Below are positions 18,220 through 26,926 of a stretch of DNA of 64,000 nucleotides, piece after piece (position 1 is the stretch's first letter; the number at the start of each line of letters is the position of its first letter). Location: contig NZ_CP024923.1 in the NCBI RefSeq assembly GCF_002796605.1, positions 2,645,001 to 2,709,000 on the forward strand, read 5' to 3'. A model generated the notes under the pieces. It ran no database searches, had not been told where the DNA came from, and saw only the letters and a list, made by a program, of their open reading frames with translations. The translations under genes and the position numbers were made by a program. The stretch is from Sphingomonas psychrotolerans (GTDB taxonomy: Bacteria > Pseudomonadota > Alphaproteobacteria > Sphingomonadales > Sphingomonadaceae).

Positions 18220-19263
18220 TCAGGCTAATAATCGGGCCAGTGTGGCGGCCGTGAAATCCACCATGGGTACGACTCGCGCATAGTTCAACCGCGTTGGGCC
18301 GATCACACCCACCACGCCGACCACGCGTCCGTCGAGCGAGCGCACCGGCTTGGCGATCACCGACGACCCCGACAACGCAAAGAGCTTGTTCTCGGATCCG
18401 ATGAAAATGCGCGTCGCCTCGCCTTCGCGGGCGCTGTCGAGCAACCGCGCGATCTCCTCCTTGCCTTCGAGCTCGTCGAGCAACTGGCGGACGCGATCGA
18501 GATCCTCGGCGGCGGCGGTGTCGATCAGCCGCGCCTGTCCGCGCACGATCAGCACCGGGCGGCGGCCGCTATCCTCGCTCCACACCGCGAGCCCGCGCTC
18601 GACCAGAGTGGCGGCAGCGCTGTCGAGTGCCTGCCGCTGCTGGCGCAGATCATGTTCGATCCGCGTCCGCGCCTCGGCGAGTGTGAGTCCGGCGAGCATC
18701 GCGCTCATATAATTCGCCGCCTGCTGCAGCGCGCCCGGATCGATCCCGCCGGGAATCTCGACCACGCGGTTCTCGACCGAGCCGTCGTCGCCGACGAGCA
18801 CCGCCAGCGCGCGATCGTGGCTGAGCGGGACGAAACCGAACTGGCGAATCACCGGCTCGGCTTTGGGAACCAGCACCAGCCCCGCGCAGGCCGACAGGCC
18901 GGAGAGCGCGGCAGTGGTGTTGGCGAGTGCTTCCTCGACCGGGCCAGCCTGCCCCGCGCGGGCCTCGATCGCGGCCCGCTCTTCGGCGGAGGGCGCACTT
19001 GCCTGCATCATCCCGTCGACGAACAGGCGCAGACCGGTTTCGGTCGGCATCCGGCCCGCGCTGGTGTGCGGCGCGGCGAGCAGCCCGGCTTCCTCGAGAT
19101 CCTGCATGACATTGCGGATCGAGGCGGGCGAGAGGCTGAGCGTGGAGATCTTCGAAATGGTGCGCGATCCGACCGGCGCCCCGTTGTCGAGATAGGATTC
19201 GACGACGATCCGGAACACGTCTCGTGCGCGATCGGTGAGTTCGTGGATCGGGGGGGTGGTCAT
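18220..19263 (-). CDS. hrcA: Heat-inducible transcription repressor HrcA
   Basis: Repressor of chaperone genes that binds CIRCE elements and is folded by GroEL. It has 347 residues: an N-terminal winged helix (LTDRARDVFRIVVESYLDNG, SPASIRNVMQDLEEAGLL), a central GAF-like domain and a C-terminal dimerisation region ending VVGVIGPTRLNYARVVPMV. No CIRCE repeat is visible upstream of this gene, so its own transcription may not be HrcA-controlled; groESL is outside the window. It forms an operon with grpE. Confidence 0.97.
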   Translation of the reverse strand: MTTPPIHELTDRARDVFRIVVESYLDNGAPVGSRTISKISTLSLSPASIRNVMQDLEEAGLLAAPHTSAGRMPTETGLRLFVDGMMQASAPSAEERAAIEARAGQAGPVEEALANTTAALSGLSACAGLVLVPKAEPVIRQFGFVPLSHDRALAVLVGDDGSVENRVVEIPGGIDPGALQQAANYMSAMLAGLTLAEARTRIEHDLRQQRQALDSAAATLVERGLAVWSEDSGRRPVLIVRGQARLIDTAAAEDLDRVRQLLDELEGKEEIARLLDSAREGEATRIFIGSENKLFALSGSSVIAKPVRSLDGRVVGVVGVIGPTRLNYARVVPMVDFTAATLARLLA

Positions 19264-19327
19264 GGATCCTATGTAGCGAAGGTGGCGACGCGCTCAACCA
19301 CTCGCCCATCGTTCCCGGCAATCGCAG

Positions 19328-19373
19328 CCCCTCCCCCGACCCCTCCCGTTTACGGGAGGGGTCGGGGGAGGGG
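19328..19373. terminator. Perfect 22-bp-stem palindrome
   Basis: A 46-base perfect inverted repeat: 22-base arms beginning CCCCTCCCCCGACCCC, with only TT at the centre. It lies just downstream of the lipoprotein stop (19382, leftward transcription) and upstream of hrcA, so it can act as an intrinsic-type terminator. Its extreme GC content and symmetry match dispersed sphingomonad palindromes. Confidence 0.6.
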
Positions 19374-19381
19374 ATATCAGG

Positions 19382-19882
19382 CTAGGGCCGCGGCCCGATC
19401 ATTGGCTCGATCGGCAGCAATTCCACTGCCCCGCCCAGCGCCTCGGCCACGGCTTCGTTGCCGCGGCGGCAGCCGAGATAGAAATACAGCCCCTGGCTGT
19501 CGCCGATCGCCCGCGTCCAGCGCACGTCCACGCTCGGCATGTCGGTCGGCGCGTTGGTGCAATTGGCCTCGCCGTGCGCATAGCGGACCTCGCCGCTCGC
19601 CGGGCGATACGGCGCGAGCCTGGCCGCAAAGGCCTCATATTGCGCACGGCTCAGCGTGAAGCTGCGCTCGCCGGTCACCGCGGTGAAGCGCTTGCCGTCG
19701 AACACGCCGCTGCCGTCGGGGCGCACCGTGACCGAATAGACCGGGCAGCGGCCGAAGCACGGGCCGGTCTCATAGCGGATCGAATCGCCTTCGATCGGCA
19801 CCGGCCCGGCGGGTATGCGGCTCTCCGGAATGCAGCCGCCCAGCGCCAACATCATCACGCCGAACCCCAAAGCCTGCTTCAT
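19382..19882 (-). CDS. Lipoprotein, DUF6438-like
   Basis: A 166-residue predicted lipoprotein. The signal peptide MKQALGFGVMMLALGGC ends in a lipobox with Cys17. The mature part opens with a segment (SIRYETGPCFGRCPVYSVTV, then DGSGVFDGKRF) that matches the DUF6438 pattern of a CFGxCPxY motif and short beta strands. Four cysteines in the mature chain could form disulfides in the periplasm. Function is unknown. It is divergent from rph and followed by a very stable palindrome. Confidence 0.75.
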   Translation of the reverse strand: MKQALGFGVMMLALGGCIPESRIPAGPVPIEGDSIRYETGPCFGRCPVYSVTVRPDGSGVFDGKRFTAVTGERSFTLSRAQYEAFAARLAPYRPASGEVRYAHGEANCTNAPTDMPSVDVRWTRAIGDSQGLYFYLGCRRGNEAVAEALGGAVELLPIEPMIGPRP

Positions 19883-19968
19883 AACGCCCCTTCCGTGATG
19901 CGCCGACACTGGCGCGTTCGCTGTCCACCGTCTACTTGCCCCGTTCGACTTTTCAGGAGAATGAACCG

Positions 19969-20682
19969 ATGCGCCCATCCGGCCGCGCCCCCGACGAGAT
20001 GCGCACGATCAGCATCGAGCCCAATTTCACGCGTCACGCGGAAGGATCGGTGCTGATCGGCTTCGGCGACACGCGCGTGCTGGTCACCGCGAGCATCGAG
20101 GAGCGCATTCCGCCGTGGCTGCGCGGCAAGGGCGAAGGCTGGGTCACCGCCGAATATGGCATGCTGCCGCGTGCCACCCATACCCGCAGCCAGCGCGAGG
20201 CGGCCAAGGGCAAGCAATCGGGCCGCACCCAGGAAATCCAGCGGCTGATCGGCCGCTCGCTGCGTGCCGTCACCGATCTCAAGCTGCTCGGCGAGCGCCA
20301 GATCACGCTCGATTGCGACGTGATCCAGGCCGATGGCGGCACCCGCACCGCGGCGATCTCAGGCGCGTGGGTGGCGCTGCGCATCGCCACCAACAAGCTG
20401 CTCGCCGCCGGACTGCTCGAGAAGGACCCGATCCTCACGCAGGTCGCGGCGGTGAGCTGCGGCATCTATCAAGGCAATCCGGTGCTCGATCTCGATTATG
20501 ACGAAGACAGCGCGGCCGATGCCGATGCGAACTTCGTGTTGCTCGCCGACGGCAAGATCGCCGAAGCGCAGGCGACCGCCGAGGGTGCCACCTATGACGA
20601 GGAAGGCCTGCTCCGGCTGCTCCGCCTCGCGCGGATCGGTTGCAACCAGATCTTCGCCGCGCAGTTGAAGGCAATAGGATGA
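19969..20682 (+). CDS. rph: Ribonuclease PH
   Basis: Phosphate-dependent 3'-5' exoribonuclease trimming tRNA 3' ends. The 237 residues show the family start [20 protein letters not shown], the RNA-binding [20 protein letters not shown] region and the phosphate-site segment [18 protein letters not shown] at 19969 is chosen because AGGAGA lies 8 bases upstream; an upstream start in the same frame adds unlike sequence. The stop overlaps the rdgB start (ATGA), a common rph-rdgB pairing. Confidence 0.97.
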   Translation: MRPSGRAPDEMRTISIEPNFTRHAEGSVLIGFGDTRVLVTASIEERIPPWLRGKGEGWVTAEYGMLPRATHTRSQREAAKGKQSGRTQEIQRLIGRSLRAVTDLKLLGERQITLDCDVIQADGGTRTAAISGAWVALRIATNKLLAAGLLEKDPILTQVAAVSCGIYQGNPVLDLDYDEDSAADADANFVLLADGKIAEAQATAEGATYDEEGLLRLLRLARIGCNQIFAAQLKAIG

Positions 20683-21308
20683 GCGGAGAAGGCGAGACAC
20701 CCCAGGCGATCCGCAAGCTACCGCCCGGCAAGCTGGTGATCGCCAGCCATAACCCGGGCAAGGTGCGTGAGATCAAGGCGCTGCTCGGGCCGTACGGGAT
20801 CGAGCCGATCTCCGCGGCCGAGCTTGACTTGCCCGAGCCCGAGGAGACGGGCGTGACCTTCGTCGCCAATGCCGAATTGAAGGCGCTGCAGGCCGCAGAT
20901 TTGTCGGGCCTGCCGGCGCTGGCCGATGACAGCGGGCTTTGCGTCGAGGCGCTGAACGGCGATCCGGGGATCTTCTCGGCGCGCTGGGCGGGCGAGGCCA
21001 AAGACTTCTCGGTCGCGATGCAGCGGGTCGAGGACAAGCTCGCCGCCTTGCCGCCCGAGACCGGCCGCGACGCACATTTCGTCTGCGCGCTGGCGCTGGC
21101 CTGGCCCGACGGGCATGTCGAGTGGTTCGAAGGGCGCGCCGACGGCGTGTTGGTCTGGCCGCCGCGCGGCGATCGGGGCTTCGGCTACGATCCAGTGTTC
21201 GTGCCGCACGGCCACGACCTCACCTATGGCGAGATGGACCCCGAGGCCAAGCATGCGATGAGCCACCGGGCGGACGCCTTTCGGCAATTGGTGGCGGCGG
21301 TTTTCTAA
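20679..21308 (+). CDS. rdgB: XTP/dITP diphosphatase (RdgB/HAM1)
   Basis: House-cleaning pyrophosphatase that removes dITP and XTP from the nucleotide pool. The 209 residues contain the substrate motif [12 protein letters not shown], the catalytic [12 protein letters not shown] and the C-terminal [11 protein letters not shown] plus [11 protein letters not shown]. Its ATG overlaps the rph stop by 4 bases, so it is translationally coupled. A stem-loop repeat just downstream (21319-21388) may end the transcript. Confidence 0.96.
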   Translation: MSGEGETPQAIRKLPPGKLVIASHNPGKVREIKALLGPYGIEPISAAELDLPEPEETGVTFVANAELKALQAADLSGLPALADDSGLCVEALNGDPGIFSARWAGEAKDFSVAMQRVEDKLAALPPETGRDAHFVCALALAWPDGHVEWFEGRADGVLVWPPRGDRGFGYDPVFVPHGHDLTYGEMDPEAKHAMSHRADAFRQLVAAVF

Positions 21309-21318
21309 GCCAACCTCA

Positions 21319-21388
21319 TCCGGCGAAAGCTGGGATCTCAGGCGGCAAGCGAACGGCTCGAGGCCTGAGGTCCCGGCTTTCGCCGGGA
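21319..21388. repeat. Dispersed inverted repeat
   Basis: Imperfect inverted repeat. The left arm (21319-21343) begins TCCGGCGAAAGCTGGG and the right arm (21363-21388) ends CCCGGCTTTCGCCGGGA, with about 19 bases between. It lies between convergent rdgB and the PL26-like gene. The CCGGCTTTCGCCGG core recurs at 56236-56255 and, in variant form, at 59151-59227. Confidence 0.6.
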
Positions 21389-21394
21389 CGACGG

Positions 21395-24109
21395 TTACGG
21401 CCGATAACCCGGCGCCTGCTCCGGGTTGGCCTGGTCCGTTCGTGGCGCGCGCGTGGGGATTGGCACCGCATCGAGCGCTTCGGGCACCAGCGCCAGCGTC
21501 TGGATCGCGGCAAGCCCCCATTGCGCCGCGCCGTTGGTCGATACGCCGGGCCACTCGACGATGCCGCCGCGCAGCTTCACCCGCGGGTCGCCTTGGGCCA
21601 TGCGCTGTCCCGCCTCGCCCGAATAGAATTCCTCCGCCGCACGACGCGCCAGCGCCGCATTGCCCGTCGCCTTCGCGACATAAGCAGTGAGCCGCGAATG
21701 GCCCTGCTTCAAGTTGCGTCCCCCATAAGGCCGGCTGAACCGCGCCGCCCACTCGGCACGCGGCGCATTGTACCAGCGGCAATAATCGAGCCACGCCTCG
21801 CGAAAGCGCGGCATCTCGATGAGCTGGATCAATTCGGCCTGGATCTCGACCGCGCCGAATACGGCGTTGAGGTGCGAGACCCCGATAGTGTCGCGGATGA
21901 GGAAGCGTCCGCTCTTCAAGTCATAGGGCGCGCCGCCGGTCAGCCAGCCGTTCGGCATACGGCCGATGCTGTCCATCCCCGCGGCGATGCGGTCGCGCCA
22001 TTTCGCGTCGCCGGTCCGTTCCCATTCGGTGAGCCACGCGCCCGCGCACACCGCCCAGGTGGTTCCGAACGACATCTGGATCACGCCCTCGGGCAATTGC
22101 TCCTTGGGCGCGCCGGTCTTGCGCCCGATCTCGACATTGCCGAGCGCCTGCTCGGACGTAGCCAGATTGCGCATCAGATCGCCGACGCGCTCGTCAGCGG
22201 TGAGGTAATAATAGATGCGGCGATAGGCGGCGTTGCTGACCCGCGGCTGCTTCGAGCTGTCGCTCCAATGCTGGACGCCGTGGCGCGTACCGAGCCCGGC
22301 AAAGCGGCCCAGATGGTAGACATCGACTTCACCGGTATGCCGCGTCATCGCCTCGGCGAGCCGCCAGCTCTTCGCGTCGCCCGAACGGAGCGCGGTGTAC
22401 CAGAGCCAGAGATCGGGCGAGAGTTCACTATTCGCCCAAGCGAAGCCGCCAATGTCGTATTTCCACTGGTGCCGGTCGCTGTCGTAGCTGTGCATCACGT
22501 CGCCATGATCCCAGAAGCCGTACCAGCTGCGCCGGTCGACTTCACCGTCATAGAAATCGACGAGGTTGGCGAGCTGGTCCTCGATCAACGCGCGCTGGGG
22601 AGTCGAGCGGTCGGGCAGCCCCCAGTCGCCGAACACCCCGGCAGCGTGGAGATGCGCGGGCTCGGCCATCAATTGCGGCGGCGTCGCCGCGGCGCGGGCG
22701 AGTGCCTGCAGCCGCGGCGTTTCGGGCGTCGCGTCGAACGCCCAGAGCATCAGTTCGCTGGTGCGCGCGATCCCGTTTGGATCATCCCAGCCGGGTTCGT
22801 AATCCTCATAGGTGATTTCCAGACCCTCGTTCTGCGCCGCGAAGCTCTCCATCCCCATCGTGCCGTGATAAGGACGCACGTCCATCGGCTTCGCGTCCGG
22901 CGACCAGAGCCATGCGGTGAGGTTCGCAGTGTCCGAAGCGGCGCCCCGGATGTCGATCTGGGTCGGGTGGCGCTGCCAGAAATAGCGCGCGGCGATCCCC
23001 GCCCCGCCCTGCGGCGAGCCGACATAGCCGAAGCCCGGGGCGCGGCGGCCTTCGTCGGAATCGATCCAGCCATGGCCCTCGCCGGTGCGCTTGGTCAGCG
23101 TGAAGCCGTTGGCCGAAAGCTGCGACAGGCTGAAATCACCCCAGGCCGGAATCCGCTCGAGCAATTTGCCGACCGGATCGCGCATCTCGGCCGGCACCGC
23201 GCGCCCGGCGATCTGCGCGTCGCGCACCGCCTTGCCCGGATCGCGGCGCAGCCCGGTGAGCGGGCGGACGGCTTCGACGAACATCGCATCGTCGGCAGTG
23301 GCGAGGCGGACATGGCGGTCGTGCAGCGGCCCACGCATCGGCACGTCGGTGGCGACGCCGAGCGCGGAGAGGTGATCGGTCGCGTCGAGATCGAGGATGA
23401 AGCTGTGGACCACGCGCAGCGCGTCCGAGCCGGCATAAGCGTAGAGCCGCACCTCGAAGGGCAGGACCGAGCGCCCGCCGCCGACATGGTGGCCTTCCAG
23501 CCGCACCACCGCGCGCACCGGGCCATTCTGCTCGACCACCGCGCGCTCGATCGTTCCGGTCAGCGCCACCCGCTCGCCCTCAGGCGATCCGGCGCGCAGT
23601 TCGCCGAGCAGCCTTGCATTGGCGAGCAGCACGCGGTCGCCGCGCCGGGCCGAGCGGAGCGCCGCAGGGCCACTGCGCGCGATCTCCCATTCGAGCGCGC
23701 CCGAGCGGATCACGATCGCGTCTTCGGTCTCGCGCACCGATACCGGTGCGGCGGGCAAAATCGACCGGCCGCGGACAACGGCGAGCTTGTCGGCCCCGGC
23801 CCCTGCCGGCACCGCATGCGCCGTCCATTTGATCGAGCCGTCGGGCCAATATGCCGTCGGCCAGCTTTGCGAGGGCAAAGCCTCGCCGGGCCCCCACACC
23901 GTCAGCGCCTGCCGCTTGGACAGAGTTCCGCGCGCCCAGGCGACGCCGAAGGTTTGACCGGTGTGGAGCTCGGGTGCGGCGCCGTCGATCCAGCGGAGCG
24001 GCGCCTCGACGCCACGCCGCGCTCGCGATTGCGCCAGCGCCGGACCTGCCTGCGCGACTGCCGCCGACAGGATCGTCCCCTGCATCATCGTCCGTCGCGT
24101 CAGGCGCAT
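21395..24109 (-). CDS. PcRGLX/YetA-like exo-rhamnogalacturonan lyase (PL26-like)
   Basis: A 904-residue exported enzyme with a Tat signal (LTRRTMMQGTILSAAVAQAG, cleavage near ALAQ). Its layout matches the YetA/PcRGLX family: an N-terminal RIFT-barrel-like beta region (HTGQTFGVAWARGTLSKRQ), a central region (WDHGDVMHSYDSDRHQWKYDIGG) and a C-terminal (alpha/alpha)6 toroid (AYRRIYYYLTADERVGDLMR). Characterised members cleave rhamnogalacturonan I backbones; this substrate is an inference from family. It begins 12 bases after a DUF6250-like lipoprotein gene and is surely cotranscribed with it. Confidence 0.8.
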   Translation of the reverse strand: MRLTRRTMMQGTILSAAVAQAGPALAQSRARRGVEAPLRWIDGAAPELHTGQTFGVAWARGTLSKRQALTVWGPGEALPSQSWPTAYWPDGSIKWTAHAVPAGAGADKLAVVRGRSILPAAPVSVRETEDAIVIRSGALEWEIARSGPAALRSARRGDRVLLANARLLGELRAGSPEGERVALTGTIERAVVEQNGPVRAVVRLEGHHVGGGRSVLPFEVRLYAYAGSDALRVVHSFILDLDATDHLSALGVATDVPMRGPLHDRHVRLATADDAMFVEAVRPLTGLRRDPGKAVRDAQIAGRAVPAEMRDPVGKLLERIPAWGDFSLSQLSANGFTLTKRTGEGHGWIDSDEGRRAPGFGYVGSPQGGAGIAARYFWQRHPTQIDIRGAASDTANLTAWLWSPDAKPMDVRPYHGTMGMESFAAQNEGLEITYEDYEPGWDDPNGIARTSELMLWAFDATPETPRLQALARAAATPPQLMAEPAHLHAAGVFGDWGLPDRSTPQRALIEDQLANLVDFYDGEVDRRSWYGFWDHGDVMHSYDSDRHQWKYDIGGFAWANSELSPDLWLWYTALRSGDAKSWRLAEAMTRHTGEVDVYHLGRFAGLGTRHGVQHWSDSSKQPRVSNAAYRRIYYYLTADERVGDLMRNLATSEQALGNVEIGRKTGAPKEQLPEGVIQMSFGTTWAVCAGAWLTEWERTGDAKWRDRIAAGMDSIGRMPNGWLTGGAPYDLKSGRFLIRDTIGVSHLNAVFGAVEIQAELIQLIEMPRFREAWLDYCRWYNAPRAEWAARFSRPYGGRNLKQGHSRLTAYVAKATGNAALARRAAEEFYSGEAGQRMAQGDPRVKLRGGIVEWPGVSTNGAAQWGLAAIQTLALVPEALDAVPIPTRAPRTDQANPEQAPGYRP

Positions 24110-24121
24110 GCCTCTCCCCTT

Positions 24122-24826
24122 TTATGGTTTTCCGATGCGCAGATTGCGGATGCGCAAATGGCTTTTGGTGGTGCGCAGCGCGAACCAGCCGCGCCGATAG
24201 GGTTTGGCATCCTCGAGCGCGAAGATCCGCCGCCCGTCGCGTTCGACGGCGATGTGGCGGCCATCGGCGATCAGCCGAACCTGCGTCCAGCGATTGGGGA
24301 CGAGCAGATTCTCGACGCCCTTGAGATCGTGCCCGGGCAATAGCGGCCGGTTGCCCGGCGCGCCGACATAGCGGCGGAAGCGCGTCGTGGTGTTCCGGTT
24401 CCCGCCGATCCCGACATAATAGGTTTTCAAATCGTCATATTCGGCGAAAGCGCCCGAGCGCTTCCCCGCGAATATCGATCCGCCGCGCACGCCTGGATCC
24501 CGCGCCATCCAGAAGGCATTGAGGTCGCTGACCGAGTCATCGGCGCCGCCCTCGGACACTGCCAGCGCCTCGAAGGTGATCGCGACGGGGCCGCGAAGCT
24601 CACGCGTATACCAGAGGGACAGTCCAGCGGGGGTCTCGATGTCGATGCCGGCGCCGAAGGTGACGAATGCCGCCTGTTCGGCCTCGATTTTCCATTGCGA
24701 TGCATTCGCGCTCAATGGCCGGGGATCCATGGAACCGGCCGCGCAGCCGGAAAGGAGCAGACATCCGACGGCCACGACGCCGCAGGGCGGCGCGAGACTT
24801 CGCCTCGGCTGTCGCATTCGCCCCAC
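24122..24826 (-). CDS. DUF6250-like lipoprotein
   Basis: A 234-residue predicted lipoprotein. The leader ends VGCLLLSGC (lipobox Cys near residue 28). The mature part is a beta-sandwich resembling the DUF6250/GH16-like concanavalin fold: LSLWYTRELRGPVAITFEAL, DLNAFWMARDP, TTTRFRRYVG, RWTQVRLIADGRHIAVERDG and RTTKSHLRIRNLRIG. Such proteins accompany pectin and other polysaccharide lyases, probably as carbohydrate-binding or accessory proteins at the cell envelope. It is the first gene of the lyase operon, with two palindromes (24896-24912, 24918-24938) upstream. Confidence 0.75.
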   Translation of the reverse strand: MGRMRQPRRSLAPPCGVVAVGCLLLSGCAAGSMDPRPLSANASQWKIEAEQAAFVTFGAGIDIETPAGLSLWYTRELRGPVAITFEALAVSEGGADDSVSDLNAFWMARDPGVRGGSIFAGKRSGAFAEYDDLKTYYVGIGGNRNTTTRFRRYVGAPGNRPLLPGHDLKGVENLLVPNRWTQVRLIADGRHIAVERDGRRIFALEDAKPYRRGWFALRTTKSHLRIRNLRIGKP

Positions 24827-24895
24827 CCTTCCTCCTCCAGCGGCTGCGCCTCGAACCCGTTCAGCTACACGGCCACAGGATAGCCACGCGAAAGA

Positions 24896-24912
24896 GAATT
24901 GGAAGCCAATTC
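24896..24912. promoter_or_regulatory. Palindrome upstream of lyase operon
   Basis: Perfect inverted repeat with arms GAATTGG and CCAATTC and a 3-base spacer, 70 bases upstream of the DUF6250-like start, in an AT-rich patch. Its shape fits a dimeric repressor site; the regulator is not identified. Confidence 0.45.
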
Positions 24913-24917
24913 ACGAT

Positions 24918-24938
24918 ATATGATATTTCTGATCATAT
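24918..24938. promoter_or_regulatory. Second AT-rich palindrome
   Basis: Arms ATATGAT and ATCATAT with a 7-base spacer, only five bases beyond the first palindrome. Two adjacent dyads upstream of one operon suggest two regulator sites or one cooperative operator. Confidence 0.4.
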
Positions 24939-25034
24939 TGTGAGATGACTTCCGCGTAAGCCAGCGAGGCGCGCGAATGTCCCGTCGCCCGGCTCTCGCC
25001 GAGGTGACTTAAGAGGCAAAATATTTGGAGGAGG

Positions 25035-25112
25035 TACGCTTCGCGGCGGCTGGTGGACAGGGCTGGATTCGAACCAGCGTACGGGAAACCCGGGCAGATT
25101 TACAGTCTGCTG
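25035..25112. repeat. Left attachment-site repeat
   Basis: A 78-base sequence identical to 32826-32903, beginning TACGCTTCGCGGCGGC and ending ACAGTCTGCTG. Identity stops abruptly on the right (AAACGG here, CCTTTA at the other copy), marking the probable recombination limit in the anticodon arm. Confidence 0.85.
25051..25112 (-). pseudogene. tRNA-Tyr 3' fragment
   Basis: The last 62 bases of tRNA-Tyr (anticodon arm, variable arm, T arm, acceptor and CCA), identical to the intact gene at 32842-32928. The D arm and 5' acceptor strand are absent, so it cannot fold. It is the duplicate left by island integration. Confidence 0.9.
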
Positions 25113-25502
25113 AAACGGCGCAGAAATCTGAGCTTCTTGGAGCGCGTGTATGGTTTATGTACGGTTGCGTGTGCCCCCCGCTGCGTGGGCCTTCGGCGGC
25201 GACACCAACCTCAGGACACCCCGTGATCTCCGGCTCGGCGCCGAGCCGGTAGCCTCGCACGTCTTGCGGCACCAGGCGCGCTATCGCGCTGAGGAGGCGG
25301 GATCGGGGTCGACCGCGTTCAACCGCATGCTCGCCCAGCATGAGATTCCGGAAGCGATGAAGAAGGCATGGGGCGACAGCTGAGCGTTGGTGCGGCGCGG
25401 CAGCTAACGCCCAAAGTCGGCCATTGGTGTCACGGTTTGCGTTGCCCGATAGCGGACCTAATCCAAGCGCTTCATGAGCCCATTGGAGAAGTAGCCGACC
25501 AT
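25113..25502. other. Island left end, no convincing gene
   Basis: One frame (25150-25383, plus) is open for 77 codons but has no ribosome-binding sequence, and its product matches nothing I know. The rest is non-coding in appearance. It is probably debris next to the attachment site. Confidence 0.4.
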
Positions 25503-25652
25503 TTAACCGGGTGCGCGATCGACTTCGATCCAGTCGTCGGTGACCGTCAGGTGTGCATCGGTCAGCCAGTATTCGATCGGCACGTCATCGACTGCGGCGA
25601 AGCCGGGGAAGCGCAGCTTCAGCGTCGCGGCGGTGGGCTGGACATAGGCCAT
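25503..25652 (-). pseudogene. Phage DUF4054-like head-tail connector fragment
   Basis: Starting at ATG 25652, 49 codons encode MAYVQPTAATLKLRFPGFAA then VDDVPIEYWLTDAHLTVTDDW, and stop at 25503. This resembles the N-terminus of phage DUF4054-type adaptor proteins, which normally run to about 120-150 residues. The truncation and lack of phage neighbours mark it as a remnant of a prophage or gene-transfer-like cluster inside the island. The assignment rests on pattern memory. Confidence 0.45.
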
Positions 25653-25769
25653 GGGGTCATTTTGGAGACGCGTGGTCCCCGAAGTTACCGCCGTCAGTCC
25701 AGATTTCTTTCAGCAGGGTACTGGACGGCGCCGCGGCGGCGGAGGAGAATTGTTACAAGGAGATCCACA

Positions 25770-25964
25770 ATGCCCGTTTATCGAACTCTCGTCGCATATC
25801 TCGCGCTCACTTCAGCATTTCTGACGGCGTTCGCATTCGCCGGCGTTGCGGGTGCACTGTATAGCGACACGCCAGCCTTGTCCTACGCTCTACTGGGTCT
25901 CGCGGCGGTGCTCGGCTTAAGCTTCGTCGAAATCCCCTACCAGCTGATCAGCCGTCGACGCTGA
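25770..25964 (+). CDS. Small two-helix membrane protein
   Basis: A 64-residue protein with two predicted transmembrane helices (LVAYLALTSAFLTAFAFAGV and ALLGLAAVLGLSFVEIPYQL) and a basic C-terminus (SRRR). ATG at 25770 follows AAGGAG with a 7-base gap, so translation is credible. No family is recognised. It lies in the island between a phage fragment and a secreted small protein, all less GC-rich than the chromosome. Confidence 0.55.
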   Translation: MPVYRTLVAYLALTSAFLTAFAFAGVAGALYSDTPALSYALLGLAAVLGLSFVEIPYQLISRRR

Positions 25965-26023
25965 CACGCGGTAGACACGATGTTCAAATAGCCTGACGTT
26001 CTCACAACTCGGGAGAACACCAC

Positions 26024-26314
26024 ATGCGAAAGATTACGCCGATCTTTCAACCCGTTGTTCTTGCTGTCACTTTGTTGATGGCCGCTTCCACCGCTAACTC
26101 AACACCGTTGCAGGACGAACCGAGGAATCGCTGCATCCAGCAGTCCGTCGCGATGTGCAGGGTCAAATGGCAGGCCCTCGGCTATCCAAGCCTCTCGATT
26201 TGCACCGCAACTCTCATCGACGGATGCCCGCCCGCTGAGCCGGGACAACCCGGAGGACCCGGCTTCCATTGCTGGTACAACCCAGACGGGGAAAGGGTCT
26301 GCGAGCTCGACTAG
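26024..26314 (+). CDS. Small secreted cysteine-containing protein
   Basis: A 96-residue protein with a clear Sec signal (FQPVVLAVTLLMAASTANST, cleavage near residue 29). The mature 65 residues carry six cysteines (NRCIQQ, AMCRVK, SICTAT, DGCPP, FHCWY, RVCELD), suggesting disulfide pairing in the periplasm or outside the cell. A GGGAGA sequence precedes the ATG. The stop codon coincides with the end of the IS5-type transposase reading frame on the other strand, so the IS insertion may have altered its C-terminus. Function unknown. Confidence 0.55.
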   Translation: MRKITPIFQPVVLAVTLLMAASTANSTPLQDEPRNRCIQQSVAMCRVKWQALGYPSLSICTATLIDGCPPAEPGQPGGPGFHCWYNPDGERVCELD

Positions 26315-26836
26315 GCCGTAGACTCATAAGCCCGGAGCCACAGGCGCATTGAGGCGAGCTGGACCATGGCGAGGAAGTTGGCGGCGAGCTTTTCGTAGCG
26401 CCTGGCGACACGCGGAAGTGCTTCAGCTTGGAGAAGAACCGCTCGATCAGGTTGCGCTCGCGGTAGAGACGCTTGCTGAAGCACGGCTTCCACTTGCGGT
26501 TGCTCTTCGGCGGGATGTTTGGCGTAGCGCCCTGGTTCTGGATCAGCTCGCGGATGCGGTCGGCGTCGTAGGCCTTGTCGGCCAGCACGATGGTGCGTGG
26601 GCCGAGGTGGTCGAGCAGCGTATCGGCGATCGGCCCGTCATGCGTCTGTCCTGCCGTCAGGCCGAGCCGGATCGGGAGCGCTCGGGCAGGTCGCGCCACG
26701 GCGCACCGGAGCGCAGCACCCAGAATATGCCGTTCAGCGTGCGACGATCATCGACGCGCGGCACGCCTCGCGGCTTGTTGGGCAGCAGCGGCTCGATCAC
26801 GCGCCACTCGAAGTCGGTCAGATCATATCGGCTCAT
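26311..26836 (-). pseudogene. IS5-family transposase, deleted and frameshifted
   Basis: It begins MSRYDLTDFEWRVIEPLLP and runs about 53 residues to PWRDLPER. It then jumps, in another frame, to the C-terminal DDE region (LTAGQTHDGPIADTLLDHLG, VLADKAYDADRIREL, RERNLIERFFSKLKHFR). Roughly 100 central residues expected in IS5/IS427 transposases are missing. A further 1-base deletion after KLKHFR shifts the ending RYEKLAANFLAMVQLASMR into a third frame. The element cannot move by itself. Imperfect terminal repeats may lie near 26314 and 26890 (GTAGAC/ATAGAC cores). Confidence 0.8.
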
Positions 26837-26926
26837 GCCGATGCTGAATCACAGCCGGGTGCAGCATGGAAGCCTGCTGGTGGGTCTATAGTTGCGCTTC
26901 AACGAAGATCGAGACATGCTCCAGGC

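Noticed and set aside
19264..19327. CIRCE operator upstream of hrcA
   Set aside because: No TTAGCACTC-N9-GAGTGCTAA repeat or close variant is present.
20939..24343. Open frame of 1134 codons on the plus strand
   Set aside because: Antisense to the PL26-like gene and overlapping rdgB in another frame; no recognisable domain.
25051..25112. Second functional tRNA-Tyr
   Set aside because: Lacks the 5' half and cannot form the acceptor or D arm; it is an integration scar.
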